A DNA stretch of 64,000 nucleotides from Lewinella sp. IMCC34191 (GCF_003390935.1 NZ_QNQZ01000015.1:29139-93138); one strand, 5' to 3'; shown: positions 9,198-18,837, numbered from the stretch's first letter. Numbers and translations: made by a program. Notes: generated from the sequence alone by a model not told the origin.

Positions 9198-9787
9198 GCG
9201 CGCGACTTTAAGCGGTGGCTGTACTTTTTACGGATCTTGCCCACCTTCGGACTGATAACGAAGGTGCAATAGCTGTTGCGGTCGCCGACCTTATTGTAGT
9301 AATTCTGGTGGTAATCCTCCGCGGGATAGAAGGAAGTGAAGGGAATAAGCTCCGTAACTGCCTGTTGACCATACAAGTCGGGCACCAAGTCGGCCATGGC
9401 TTTTTCCGTAGCCTCTTTTTGCTCGTCATTCGTGTAAAAAACCGCACTGCGGTACTGGGGTCCGACGTCGTTGCCCTGACGGTTCGGGGTGGTGGGATCG
9501 TGAGCGGCGAAGAAAATTTCTAATATTTCGCTGCGGGTAATCACTTGGGGATCAAATTCAACGAGGATAACTTCAACGTGATCGGTACCTTTGGTACAGA
9601 CGGCTTCGTAATTGGCCGTGTCCGCCGAACCACCGGCGTATCCACTGACGACGCGTTCGACACCTTTAATATCGAGGAAGACGGCTTCCGTACACCAGAA
9701 ACAGCCGCCACCTAGAATGATGGTTTCCTGACGGTCCGTATTATTTATTTCTGAAATTGATTCACCAAATCGGGGGGTGGTAGACAT
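9194..9787 (-). CDS. msrA: Peptide-methionine (S)-S-oxide reductase
   Basis: A protein of 197 residues. The catalytic Cys29 lies in GGGCFWCTEAVF, followed by GVERVVSGYAGG and YEAVCTKGTDHVEV, all classic MsrA motifs. It repairs oxidised methionine in proteins. No signal peptide is evident, so it is probably cytoplasmic, although its partner gene encodes an exported isomerase. It is the first gene of a two-gene unit with the FKBP isomerase, a plausible protein-repair pairing. Confidence 0.94.
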   Translation of the reverse strand: MSTTPRFGESISEINNTDRQETIILGGGCFWCTEAVFLDIKGVERVVSGYAGGSADTANYEAVCTKGTDHVEVILVEFDPQVITRSEILEIFFAAHDPTTPNRQGNDVGPQYRSAVFYTNDEQKEATEKAMADLVPDLYGQQAVTELIPFTSFYPAEDYHQNYYNKVGDRNSYCTFVISPKVGKIRKKYSHRLKSRA

Positions 9788-9850
9788 ATTCTTATCTTTT
9801 GTTGTTGGGATAATACCCGTTGTCGGGTCTCATGGAATTAACGTGTCCGT

Positions 9851-12706
9851 ATGCAGCAAGTTTTAAGCAAGCTTTTTCGCGCCCGTCCGGGGGAGTGGGG
9901 AGCCGTGCTGATGCTGCAGTTGCTGGTTTTTCTCATCATCTGCACGCTGCTCATCGTCAAACCGACGGCCAGTGCGCTCTTCCTCTCGGAATACGGGGCC
10001 ATCGGCCTCCCGTACATCTTTCTAGCCACCGCGGTCCTGGCCGCTGTTGTCAGTACCGGGTACTCCGCAGCGCTACGGCGCTATAGCCTGCTCCGGGTCA
10101 GCTTCATCTCCCTGGTAGTCTGCCTGGGGATACTGCTGACCTGCTCCATTTTCATGCGGATCCCGCTGGCCCGACCGACCATCGCCGTCGTCCTGTATCT
10201 ATGGACGGCCATCTTCGGCGTACTGGCCGCCTCGCAATTCTGGATGATGGCCAGCTTCGTCTTTGATGTGCGGCAGGCAAAACGGCTTTTCGGCCTGATT
10301 GGCGCGGGAGCCATTGCCGGTGGCATCGCCGGGGGGTACATCACCTCCCTGCTGGCGCAGGAGATCGGGGCGCGAAACCTCATCCTGGTTGCCGCTACCT
10401 TGCTGGTGCCCTGCCTGATCCTCACGGTCATCATCTGGCGCCGCTACGTGGTGCGCAAGCAGAGCATGATCTCGCGCAAGAAGAAGTCGAATGCGGGTTA
10501 CGAGGCTCCCCACCGTCTCATCTTTGCTAGTAAGCACCTGCTGCTCTTATGCGGTATCGTTGCGCTCAGCGTTATCGTGGCCAAGCTGGTCGATTATCAG
10601 TTTAGCGTACTGGCCGCCGAGCGGTACGGCGATCAGGATCGCCTGGCCGGATTCTTCGGCTTCTGGTATTCCACCTTCAATATCGTGGCGCTGGCTATTC
10701 AACTGCTGCTTACCCAGCGTGTCGTTCAGGGGATCGGGGTAAGCGGCGCGCTGCTTTTTTTGCCCATCGGACTGGGCATCGGCGCGGTGACCATGCTGTT
10801 CATGCCCGGGCTGAGCGCGGCCATCTTTAGCCGATCCATCGACGGCAGCCTCAAGCAATCCCTGAGCCGGGCGAGTATCGAAATGCTGTTCCTGCCGCTC
10901 GATGAGGATACCAAAAAGAAGGTGAAGACCTACATCGATGTATTCATCGATAGCCTGGCCGGCGGCCTGGGTGGACTGCTGCTCATCGGGCTGACCCAGT
11001 TTATGGGCCTTTCCGCCCCTTCCATCAGCTGGTTTGTACTTATCCTGGTCGCTGTGTGGATGTTGAGCGTGATCATGATTCGGGAGGAATACATCGAGGC
11101 TTTCCGCGCGCAGTTGTCCCACCTCAAGCCGAAAGAACATCGCAACCGCCTGCGTAGCCACCACCGCAAAGTGATGGCAGGATTCCTGCAGGTGCTCGAG
11201 GAAGGTCAGATGAGCACCCACGAGAAGCAACTTTTATACGTGCTGGAGCGGGCCGACGACCTGAGTAATTCGACCTTCCGGGAGCCTATCGCAAGGCTGC
11301 TGACCCACCCCTCGCCCAATGTCCGCGCGCGGGCCCTGCGTAGCCTCTATCTCCAACCGGGCACCGAATTAGTGGACGAGGTGACCCCGCTGCTGAGCGA
11401 TGCCGATGCGACCGTTCGTAGCGCGGCCTTCGATTATCTCTTCTCCCGCACGGAGTCGGTGGGGAAGGACGTACTGGAACCCCTGCTCGACGATCCGGAT
11501 CCCGACATTGCCGGTGCCGCACTGGTCAGCCTGGCTACCGAAACGGCGGGAAACTCCTTTAGCCGGAAGCAATGGCAGGTCAGCCAGCGGCTTCGCCGTC
11601 GCATCCGTGAATTACGGGAGGTAGACTCCGCTAAGCGCCATCAGTGGTATGTCTATCTGCTCAAGGCTTCCGGGCGTTCCCAATTAGCTACGGGCAGGTC
11701 GTTTATTCAGCGCTGCCTTCTTTTGGAGGATGAGGAGATCCTGCGGTACGCGATCCTGGCCGCCGGCGAAAGCCAGCACGAGGACCTCATCGTCCCGCTC
11801 CTGCACCTGATCACCCACCCCGAGGTCCGCCCGTTGGCTATAAATGCGCTCGTCCAGTACCAGGGAGGACTACTCGCACTAATTCCGGGGCTCATTGCCT
11901 CGGGTGAATTGTCCATCACCGAGGTCCGCCGGCTTCCCACGGTGATCGAGAAGATCGACCGTCAGCAATCAATTGACATCTTGCTATCCCTGACCGAGCG
12001 CTTTTACCCCAACGATCTGGCATTGCGTATGGAGGTGATCCGGGCGCTCAATGCCGTTAAGCGTGATTTTCCCAAGCGGAACATGCCGACGAAAACCATC
12101 TACCGGCAAATCGTCACGGAAGCCCGCAACTACGAGAGCATGCAGGAGCAGCTGAGCGGACAGCTGATTCTCCTCCAGTTCGGCCGTAGCGAGGAGGAAT
12201 TGGTTTACCGCGAAGCCTTCGCCAGCCTTATCCGGCAGCGGATGCGGGCAACCTTCAACCGGTTATTCCGATTGCTGGGCCTTCGCTATCCGCCGGCCGA
12301 CATCATTCCCGTTCACCTGGCGCTTAATGACGACCTGGTATCCATTCAAATCAGCGGAATCGAGTTCCTGGACAACTTACTCGAACTAAGCCTCAAGCGG
12401 CTCATTATTCCCTTGTTGGACCGTCGTCAGCGGCAGCTACAGGGAAATGGCGAACTGCTGGAAACCGAGGTCGATTTGATCGATCTGCGGCGACAGGAAT
12501 TCAAATATCTGAAGCGGATTCTCCGGGGCCGTGACGATCGGTTGAAAATAGCGGCACTGCGTGTTATTTCTACCCTCGACGATCCGGAATTCATTCCCGT
12601 ACTGGATTACTTTATTGCTTCCGATACGGACAATAACCAGGTACGAATGGTCGCGCAGGAAGCGCTCGAAGAGTTACGTGTCAGTTTGAGTTCGGTAGAA
12701 GTTTGA
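9851..12706 (+). CDS. NTT/MFS-like membrane transporter fused to HEAT repeats
   Basis: A protein of 951 residues. Residues of about 15-415 hold roughly twelve hydrophobic segments in an ADP/ATP-carrier (NTT) or MFS-like arrangement (for example FGLIGAGAIAGGIAGGYITS and SIDGSLKQSLSRASIEMLFLPL). The remaining 500 residues form a soluble alpha-helical part with HEAT-like repeats, such as LLTHPSPNVRARALRSLYLQP, LLSDADATVRSAAFDYLFS and LLDDPDPDIAGAALVSL. The substrate is unknown; nucleotide transport is only suggested by the membrane half. It carries the promoter of argS near its 3' end. Confidence 0.7.
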   Translation: MQQVLSKLFRARPGEWGAVLMLQLLVFLIICTLLIVKPTASALFLSEYGAIGLPYIFLATAVLAAVVSTGYSAALRRYSLLRVSFISLVVCLGILLTCSIFMRIPLARPTIAVVLYLWTAIFGVLAASQFWMMASFVFDVRQAKRLFGLIGAGAIAGGIAGGYITSLLAQEIGARNLILVAATLLVPCLILTVIIWRRYVVRKQSMISRKKKSNAGYEAPHRLIFASKHLLLLCGIVALSVIVAKLVDYQFSVLAAERYGDQDRLAGFFGFWYSTFNIVALAIQLLLTQRVVQGIGVSGALLFLPIGLGIGAVTMLFMPGLSAAIFSRSIDGSLKQSLSRASIEMLFLPLDEDTKKKVKTYIDVFIDSLAGGLGGLLLIGLTQFMGLSAPSISWFVLILVAVWMLSVIMIREEYIEAFRAQLSHLKPKEHRNRLRSHHRKVMAGFLQVLEEGQMSTHEKQLLYVLERADDLSNSTFREPIARLLTHPSPNVRARALRSLYLQPGTELVDEVTPLLSDADATVRSAAFDYLFSRTESVGKDVLEPLLDDPDPDIAGAALVSLATETAGNSFSRKQWQVSQRLRRRIRELREVDSAKRHQWYVYLLKASGRSQLATGRSFIQRCLLLEDEEILRYAILAAGESQHEDLIVPLLHLITHPEVRPLAINALVQYQGGLLALIPGLIASGELSITEVRRLPTVIEKIDRQQSIDILLSLTERFYPNDLALRMEVIRALNAVKRDFPKRNMPTKTIYRQIVTEARNYESMQEQLSGQLILLQFGRSEEELVYREAFASLIRQRMRATFNRLFRLLGLRYPPADIIPVHLALNDDLVSIQISGIEFLDNLLELSLKRLIIPLLDRRQRQLQGNGELLETEVDLIDLRRQEFKYLKRILRGRDDRLKIAALRVISTLDDPEFIPVLDYFIASDTDNNQVRMVAQEALEELRVSLSSVEV

Positions 12707-12716
12707 TCTATCTTTG
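12684..12716 (+). promoter_or_regulatory. Bacteroidota-type promoter for argS
   Basis: A -33 TTG (12686-12688) lies 20 bases before TATCTTTG (12709-12716), which fits TAnnTTTG. Transcription would begin only a few bases before the argS ATG at 12725, giving a very short leader. It lies partly inside the preceding coding region. Confidence 0.5.
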
Positions 12717-12724
12717 CCGGCCTT

Positions 12725-14572
12725 ATGAAGACATTACCCGAACTACTGGAGTCCGGCGTCCGCGATGCCCTGCGAGTACTATACGACGCTGACGGTGCCA
12801 ACCAGGAAATCACCCTGCAATCCACCCGCAAGGAATTCGAAGGAGAATTCACCGTAGTCACCTTCCCCCTTACGCGGCTGGCCCGGAAAAAGCCGGAAGT
12901 CATCGCCGAAGAGATCGGCGCTTACCTGCAGGGGAACGTCGACGAAGTGACCGGTTACAACGTGATCAAGGGCTTCTTGAACCTGGTCATTGCCGACCGC
13001 TACTGGACGAAATTCCTCCTCGATAGCGCGGTAGCCGAAGGTTTCGGTCATGTAGACGGGGGCAAGGAGCGCGTAGTCGTTGAATTCGCCAGTCCCAACA
13101 CCAACAAACCCCTCCACCTCGGCCACGTACGCAATATCTTGCTCGGTTGGGCTACCAGTCAATTGCTCCAGGCGGCCGGTCACGATGTCGTACGCGTACA
13201 AATTATCAACGATCGCGGTATTGCGATCTGCAAGTCCATGCTCGCCTGGGAGCGTTTCGGCGACGGAGCAACCCCGAAGTCAAAGGGTACGAAAGCCGAC
13301 CATTTCGTGGGCGGCTATTACGTCCTGTTCGAGCAGCGCTTCCAGCAGGAATACGCGGAATGGCAACAAAGCGATGAAGCCGCATCGGTGCTGGCCGAAA
13401 AGAATACGAAAGACCTTTCCCCGGAGGCGTTCTGGAAAAGCTTTAAGAATACCTACTTCAACGAGTACAGCGATCTGGGCCGCGCCGCGAAGGAAATGCT
13501 GCTCCGCTGGGAAAAGGGTGATCCGGAGACGGTCGCGCTCTGGAACCGCATGAATGGCTGGGTCTACGAAGGCTTTGACGAAACTTACGAGCGTCTCGGC
13601 GTCACCTTCGATAAGGTATACTACGAAAGCCAGACCTATCTGCTGGGTAAGGATATGGTCGAAGCCGGCCTGGACAAGGGGGTTTTCTACCGCAAGGACG
13701 ATGGCTCCGTCTTCGCCGATCTTTCCGACACCAAACTCGATCAAAAGGCACTGCTGCGCGGCGACGGGACCAGCCTGTACATCACCCAGGACCTCGGTAC
13801 GGCCCGACTCCGTTACGACGACTTCCAGGCCAAGCGTATGGTCTACACCGTGGGCGACGAGCAGAACTACCACTTTCAGGTGCTCTTCGAATTACTGAAG
13901 CGCCTCGAGGAGCCCTACGCCAATGGCCTCTTCCACCTCAGCTACGGCATGGTCGACCTACCTACCGGAAAGATGAAGAGCCGGGAGGGCACGGTCGTCG
14001 ACGCCGATGATTTGATGGACGAAGTCATCCAGGAAGCCTACCAATCGAGCCTCGAGCGCGACGCGACGAGTGAGCTCAACGACACCGAACGTCGCGAAAT
14101 CATCCGGAAGATCGGTATGGCGGCCCTCAAGTTCCAGATCATCAAAGTCGGTCCGCAGAAGCGCATGACTTTCGACCCCAAAGAGAGCGTCGACCTGCAG
14201 GGGCAAACCGGGCCTTACGTGCAGAACGCCTACGTACGCACCCGGGCGGTCTGGCGCAAAGCGGGTGACCGCGACCTCTCCGCCGCCGATCAGTACCGGG
14301 AATTGCAGCCCGCCGAGCGGGAACTGATCAGTCAGCTTTATGCCTATCCTACGCTACTGCAGGATGCGGCGGCTAACTACGATCCCTCGGTCGTAGCCAT
14401 GTTCTGTTACGAGCTGGCTAAGAACCTGCACAAATTCTGGCACGACGTCAGTATCCTCAATGCGGAGACCGAAGCGGCGGTCGCCTTCCGCCTGCAACTT
14501 TGCCAGGCCGTCGGAAATGTCCTACGTTCGGGGATGGGCATACTTGGTATAGACATGCCGGAGCGCATGTAG
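12725..14572 (+). CDS. argS: Arginyl-tRNA synthetase
   Basis: A class I synthetase of 615 residues. The N-terminal Add-1 domain (about 1-100) is followed by the HIGH-type signature HLGH at 131-134 within SPNTNKPLHLGHVRN. The family's YGMVDLPTGKMKSREGTVV region replaces a canonical KMSKS. The C-terminal DALR anticodon-binding domain contains the tRNA-contact sequence YVQNAYVRTRAV and ELAKNLHKFWHDVSIL. Full length for the family. The start 18 bases after the transporter's stop is supported by the promoter just upstream. Confidence 0.96.
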   Translation: MKTLPELLESGVRDALRVLYDADGANQEITLQSTRKEFEGEFTVVTFPLTRLARKKPEVIAEEIGAYLQGNVDEVTGYNVIKGFLNLVIADRYWTKFLLDSAVAEGFGHVDGGKERVVVEFASPNTNKPLHLGHVRNILLGWATSQLLQAAGHDVVRVQIINDRGIAICKSMLAWERFGDGATPKSKGTKADHFVGGYYVLFEQRFQQEYAEWQQSDEAASVLAEKNTKDLSPEAFWKSFKNTYFNEYSDLGRAAKEMLLRWEKGDPETVALWNRMNGWVYEGFDETYERLGVTFDKVYYESQTYLLGKDMVEAGLDKGVFYRKDDGSVFADLSDTKLDQKALLRGDGTSLYITQDLGTARLRYDDFQAKRMVYTVGDEQNYHFQVLFELLKRLEEPYANGLFHLSYGMVDLPTGKMKSREGTVVDADDLMDEVIQEAYQSSLERDATSELNDTERREIIRKIGMAALKFQIIKVGPQKRMTFDPKESVDLQGQTGPYVQNAYVRTRAVWRKAGDRDLSAADQYRELQPAERELISQLYAYPTLLQDAAANYDPSVVAMFCYELAKNLHKFWHDVSILNAETEAAVAFRLQLCQAVGNVLRSGMGILGIDMPERM

Positions 14573-14576
14573 GCGG

Positions 14577-15371
14577 TTACTCGTGGCCGCTTTGCCAACC
14601 CGCTACGTAGTAGGTGGTCCGGCCGGCTACTTTGGTGATCTTCACCTCGCCGATGCCTTCGGGGCCAGGCTTGCCTTCTTCGCGCCATACGTGCCAGAAC
14701 CAGTCTTCCGGATAGTCTTTATAATAGGGTGCGTTGTCAACCCCGTACTGCATGACCGCCATGGTCTCTGCGTGGATCGCGGTCAATTGTTCGCGGCTCA
14801 GGTCACAGGCCCGGGCCGCCGGGTGGATCCGGGTACGGTAGCAAATTTCATCCGCGTACAGATTGCCTACTCCGGCCAGAATGGACTGGTTGAGTAGCAG
14901 CCCCTTGATGGTGGATTTGCGATTGCTTACGGTCTCCAGCCAGGTGTCCAGATCCAGGTCCAGGGCGTCCGGACCGAGCTTGATCTCGTCGATGTACGCG
15001 TCGCGGTCTTCCAGGTAAAGAATGCGCGCGAATTTCCGCGGGTCGTTGAAGCCCAGGGTATTGCCGTCGGCGAAGTGCAGCGCAAAGCGCTCGAACTTGT
15101 GGCGGTCTTCCGGTTCCTGGTACAAATTGAGATCTCCCGTCATGCCGAAGTGCAGCAGGAGGGCGTGACCGTTGTCGAGATTCGCGAATAGATATTTTCC
15201 CCGTCGGAGGGTGTCGACGATGGTCCGACCGGTCAGGCTGTCGATGAAGACCGCGCCGGGCATATTCCGTATAATGAAATCATCGTGAACCGTCACCGAC
15301 GCGATGGTCTGTCCGGTAGCGGCGGCATCGAAGTAGAGCTTGAAATTGTGAACTTCGGGAAGTTCCGGCAT
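14577..15371 (-). CDS. Fpg/Nei family DNA glycosylase with a zincless finger
   Basis: A protein of 264 residues. The N-terminal MPELPEV supplies the catalytic Pro2 and Glu3 of the Fpg/Nei fold, and a conserved Lys lies in GKYLFANLDNG. The H2TH region is present (LLLNQSILAGVGNLYADEI). The C-terminal finger hairpin is recognisable (REEGKPG...ITKVAGRTTYYVAGWQ) and keeps the DNA-contacting Arg in AGRTTYY. All four cysteines of the usual zinc finger are replaced, so this is a zincless finger like those of NEIL1. Base-excision repair of oxidised bases is expected, but substrate preference may differ from MutM. Convergent with argS. Confidence 0.85.
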   Translation of the reverse strand: MPELPEVHNFKLYFDAAATGQTIASVTVHDDFIIRNMPGAVFIDSLTGRTIVDTLRRGKYLFANLDNGHALLLHFGMTGDLNLYQEPEDRHKFERFALHFADGNTLGFNDPRKFARILYLEDRDAYIDEIKLGPDALDLDLDTWLETVSNRKSTIKGLLLNQSILAGVGNLYADEICYRTRIHPAARACDLSREQLTAIHAETMAVMQYGVDNAPYYKDYPEDWFWHVWREEGKPGPEGIGEVKITKVAGRTTYYVAGWQSGHE

Positions 15372-15418
15372 GGATCCTTTTTCTTGCCTAACGATTATCG
15401 GCCGGGAGGGTTGCGGCC

Positions 15419-16309
15419 TTACAGCAGTCCGAATGCCTTCTGCTCCACGAGCAGGTATCCTTCGTCCTCTCCGCCGAATTTGGCAAAGTATTCTTTCACT
15501 CCGGGTAATTCGGACCCTTCGAAATCGAATCGCGATCCCGGACAGCCGGCATCCCGCGCCATCACCAACGCCAGTAGACGGCTCATGCCTCTTCGCTTAC
15601 GGCCTAGTTCGGTGGACACGGGAGCCAGGTTAATGGTGCGGCCCCCGAAACGGGGAAAGAAACCGGCGGCCAGCAGTTCTCCATCCTCGCGTAATTGGTA
15701 GCAAGCCCCGAAGCCCCGTCGTTCTACCTCGAGCATCAGCCGTTCCAGGACGGAGAAATGCTTTACGTTGATGCCCTTTCTTCCGCCCAGTAATTTCCGG
15801 TTCAGGTCCGCATGATGCTCGGGCGAAAAGCGCTCCAGGCTGTCGCTACCGCTTTTCCGTAGAAGAGACTGTAGCGTTTTAGGAAAGCCTTTGACGACCT
15901 GCGGCATGGGGACGGACAAATCAACGACGTAGTTAATCCGCCGGCGGTACCGGTATCGTGCCGGAATGGCCGCCGGGTTGACGTCGGGACGAATCGGCAG
16001 GGCGATTTGGACCCGTTGGGGAACCGCCCGCAGTAAGGAAGTGATGGCTTCGTCGGTAACTGTGCCGTATGGTCCCAATTGTTGGGTGTAGGCGGGAGAA
16101 ATAATGGCGGGAACGATTCGCGCCCGGCGCAAATCAGGCAGCGGCAACACCAGCCGGTAATCATCAACGACCAGCGCATCCCAATGTCCGTCGGTTACCG
16201 TGTCCAACCACCACGTCAGTCCGTAGGGCAGGGGGCGTGCATCCTCGCCAACCAAGGCGTTCCACCGGTCCTCATCAATATCTCTTCTTCGTAACCGGCT
16301 GATCCGCAT
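15419..16309 (-). CDS. GNAT/FemAB-like acyltransferase, unknown substrate
   Basis: A protein of 296 residues. The second half has a GNAT-type pattern: an acceptor strand ACYQLREDGELLAAGFFPRFGGRTINL, then a region rich in basic residues (STELGRKRRGMSRLLALVMARDAG) and a final strand SRFDFEGSELPGVKEYFAKFGGED that closely matches BioF2-like/FemAB-like acetyltransferases of Bacteroidota. No signal peptide. It lies 3 bases downstream of the UPF0158-like gene and is probably co-transcribed with it. Confidence 0.6.
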   Translation of the reverse strand: MRISRLRRRDIDEDRWNALVGEDARPLPYGLTWWLDTVTDGHWDALVVDDYRLVLPLPDLRRARIVPAIISPAYTQQLGPYGTVTDEAITSLLRAVPQRVQIALPIRPDVNPAAIPARYRYRRRINYVVDLSVPMPQVVKGFPKTLQSLLRKSGSDSLERFSPEHHADLNRKLLGGRKGINVKHFSVLERLMLEVERRGFGACYQLREDGELLAAGFFPRFGGRTINLAPVSTELGRKRRGMSRLLALVMARDAGCPGSRFDFEGSELPGVKEYFAKFGGEDEGYLLVEQKAFGLL

Positions 16310-16312
16310 ACT

Positions 16313-16738
16313 TTATTCGCGATCTTCCACCAAACTTTCCCGCACGTATTCCGTGTACCGCTCCTGGCGAAATTGCCGCCACCGCTCGTAGTTTTTAGGA
16401 AAGCGACGCAGCTCAGACTTAAAATTCTGGAAGGGGTTGGGGCGCTTGAGGGCGTAGGTCAGGGCTTGCCACAGTTCCTGGTTGCGTACCCGATCGGTGA
16501 AGGCGGCCATGATTTTGATCGCGTCCGCGGCGGGCAGGCGTTCGATGTGTATGTACGCGTCGGGGTCCGTGCTGACATCCTGCATAATGGCCTCGAAAAT
16601 TTCCGGATCGGCACGTACGTTCCGCTCGGGATCGTCGGCGACCAGCATGCGTCCGTGTTCGCGGTGCACGTACACTTCCATGCCTCGCCGTATGGCGGTG
16701 GCCGCTTCGTTGATGTCGTTGTCGTTAAGCTGAATCAT
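16313..16738 (-). CDS. UPF0158-like small protein
   Basis: A protein of 141 residues. It resembles UPF0158 proteins: an N-terminal segment with an alternating acidic pattern, a central block EIFEAIMQDVSTDPDAYIHIERLP and a C-terminal ALKRPNPFQNFKSELRRFP...RWRQFRQERYTEYVRESL. Function is unknown in this family. Its ATG overlaps the stop codon of the SMP-30 gene (TAATG type), indicating translational coupling. Confidence 0.65.
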   Translation of the reverse strand: MIQLNDNDINEAATAIRRGMEVYVHREHGRMLVADDPERNVRADPEIFEAIMQDVSTDPDAYIHIERLPAADAIKIMAAFTDRVRNQELWQALTYALKRPNPFQNFKSELRRFPKNYERWRQFRQERYTEYVRESLVEDRE

Positions 16739-17742
16739 TAAGGTATAAGTTGTACGCGCAAAAGGCGGTCGTCATTCGTGAGGTAAAGCCAGTCTTCTTC
16801 CGGCGAAAGGGTCACGTTGGATACGGGACCCGTACTTTTTAATTTGGCAATCAACCTGCCGTCCGGCCGGACTACCCACACGCCGCCGGGAGCAGTCGCG
16901 AAGACGTTTCCGCTGCGGGAGACCGCCATTCCGTCCGGGTAACCCGGTTCCTTGTTAACCAGTTCGGATCCGTCGATGAGAATGGAGGGCTGCCCCAGCG
17001 TCCAGTCCGCCTTAACGGGGGTAGCGGTCACGATGGGACGCTCGCCGTAGGAGTTGCTGATATAAAGCGTCTTTTCGTCCGGACTCAGCCCGATCCCGTT
17101 CGGCCGCTCGTACGCTTTTGTCAGGAGGCTAACCTGGCCACGGGGATCGACGCGGTAAACCCCAAAGAAGCCCATCTCGCTTTCTACGCCGGCCGGCAAG
17201 CCGTAGGGTGGGTCGGTGAATAGGATGCTGCCGTCATCCGCTACGACCAGATCGTTCGGGCTATTGAAGGCCTTGCCCTCAAAATGGTCCGCCACCACTT
17301 CGTAGCGGGCCTCCGGTCGTTCGGTGGAGGTAAGCATACGGGCAATGCGGCGACTACCGTGTTGGGCCAGCAGCAGTTCCCCCGCTTCGTTGAGGGTCAG
17401 TCCGTTGCTTCCCGGTTCCTTGCTGTAGTCATCCGCGGCCGCGCCGCTGTTGCTAAGCCAAACCTCGCTACCGCTGCCGGTCCAGCGCATAATTTGGTTC
17501 CGCGGAACGTCGGAACAGATAACTACCCCGCTCGGCAACACGAGCGGACCTTCCGACCAATCCATCCCTCCAAAGAGAAACTCCGCATGAAGCCGATCGC
17601 CGAATAACTGGCCGGCCAACTCCTCGTCGTGTACCTCCAGGCGTAGGCCGGTCTCCGGTCCTTCCGGAGGTTGTTCGGGCAGCGGTTTGGATCGGCATCC
17701 GAGAAAGGAAAACAACGCTATGACCAGGGGGAGGTAACGCAT
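16738..17742 (-). CDS. SMP-30/gluconolactonase-type lipoprotein
   Basis: A protein of 334 residues with a lipoprotein signal (FSFLGC, lipidated Cys16). The rest is a six-bladed beta-propeller of the SMP-30/LRE group: NSPNDLVVADDGSILFTDPPYGLP, RPNGIGLSPDEKTLYISNSYG and GYPDGMAVSRSGNVFATAPGG are the conserved metal-site segments. Lactone hydrolysis in the periplasm is likely; the sugar is unknown. It is first in an operon with the UPF0158-like and GNAT-like genes. A TAGTTTTG box (17747-17754) sits just upstream of its ATG. Confidence 0.8.
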   Translation of the reverse strand: MRYLPLVIALFSFLGCRSKPLPEQPPEGPETGLRLEVHDEELAGQLFGDRLHAEFLFGGMDWSEGPLVLPSGVVICSDVPRNQIMRWTGSGSEVWLSNSGAAADDYSKEPGSNGLTLNEAGELLLAQHGSRRIARMLTSTERPEARYEVVADHFEGKAFNSPNDLVVADDGSILFTDPPYGLPAGVESEMGFFGVYRVDPRGQVSLLTKAYERPNGIGLSPDEKTLYISNSYGERPIVTATPVKADWTLGQPSILIDGSELVNKEPGYPDGMAVSRSGNVFATAPGGVWVVRPDGRLIAKLKSTGPVSNVTLSPEEDWLYLTNDDRLLRVQLIP

Positions 17743-18072
17743 GCCGCAAAACTAGGGAATTTGGGCGGCGTGCGCAGGTATAGCGTCCGTGGTTTTCGAA
17801 ATGACTTTTTCACCATCGATCATTGCCAGCCGGAACGGCCAGGATTCTGGGTTATGATTAAGGGGGTAGAAGACTTTTGGCCGGTCGGCAGGAACCGTCT
17901 GTAGTAAAGGCGATCCCTGATTTTTCGCCTTATACCCGGTTTACTCCTATTTCAGGCTCACAGTATACCGGTAGCTCCCGTCCGGTAATTCGTTTTTTAC
18001 CTGCGCTCCGCCGCCCGAATGCTTCAGGTTTCGTATCCTGTGTCCGAACCCACTCACTAAATCACCGTATCC
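17743..18072. other. 330-base gap between divergent genes
   Basis: No convincing gene. It lies between the starts of the SMP-30 gene (minus) and the PPK2 gene (plus), so it should hold both promoters. CAAAACTA at 17747-17754 reads TAGTTTTG on the minus strand. No hairpin or clear operator was found. Confidence 0.4.
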
Positions 18073-18837
18073 ATGCCCCAGCCCGTCGACCTATCTAAAT
18101 ATGCTACCCGTGCCCCGGACGACCTGGATCGCGACGAGGCAGAAAAAGAAACCGAAAAGCGGGTGAAACGGATCGGGGAACTTATGGAAAAGGTCAAGGC
18201 CAATGGGGAGCATGCCGTCCTGATCGTTCTACAGGGTATGGACGCCGCCGGAAAGGACGGGGCCATGCGGCACGTATTCGGGCAAGTACCGCCTTATGCA
18301 CTGCGTACGGTAGCCTTTGGAAAACCGACCGACGAGGAGTTCGATCACGATTTTCTGTGGCGGATACACCAGCACGTCCCGGCGAAGGGCGAGATGGTGA
18401 TCTTTAACCGCAGCCACTACGAAGACGTCCTCATTCAACGCGTCTACGGGTGGATTGACGAGGAGCAGGTCAAGCGCCGCATGGAAAGCATCAACGCCTT
18501 CGAGAAGTTGCTGCAGTACGATAACAGCACCCTCATCCTTAAATTTTACCTCCACATCAGCAAGGATCAGCAAAAGGAGGAACTGATGGAACGCGTAGAG
18601 GAGGAAGAGAAATACTACAAGCACAAGGACGGTGACTGGCGGGAACGCGAGAACTGGGACGAATACCGGGAAGCTTACCAGGACGCGATCTCCCACAGCG
18701 ATATCCGCTGGCATATCGTCGGGACCGATCAGCGATGGTATCGCAACTACCGGATGAGCCAGATCGTGGTGGAAGCGCTGGAAAATTTGGATATGGATTG
18801 GCCCGAGCTTGTGACCAACGGCAATTACGGGGAATAA
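18073..18837 (+). CDS. PPK2-family polyphosphate kinase
   Basis: A protein of 254 residues, a one-domain PPK2. The Walker A motif is GMDAAGKDG (55-63), and the lid/Walker B region contains IFNRSHYEDVLIQRVYGW. Basic C-terminal residues include RWHIVGTDQRWYRNYRMSQIV. These enzymes transfer phosphate between polyphosphate and nucleotides; whether AMP, ADP or GDP is the acceptor cannot be decided. It is first in a same-strand cluster; the next gene starts 6 bases after its stop. Confidence 0.9.
   Translation: MPQPVDLSKYATRAPDDLDRDEAEKETEKRVKRIGELMEKVKANGEHAVLIVLQGMDAAGKDGAMRHVFGQVPPYALRTVAFGKPTDEEFDHDFLWRIHQHVPAKGEMVIFNRSHYEDVLIQRVYGWIDEEQVKRRMESINAFEKLLQYDNSTLILKFYLHISKDQQKEELMERVEEEEKYYKHKDGDWRERENWDEYREAYQDAISHSDIRWHIVGTDQRWYRNYRMSQIVVEALENLDMDWPELVTNGNYGE

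Noticed and set aside
10547..11230. A 227-codon frame opposite the transporter-HEAT gene
   Set aside because: Antisense, rich in His and Gln, no recognisable domain or promoter.
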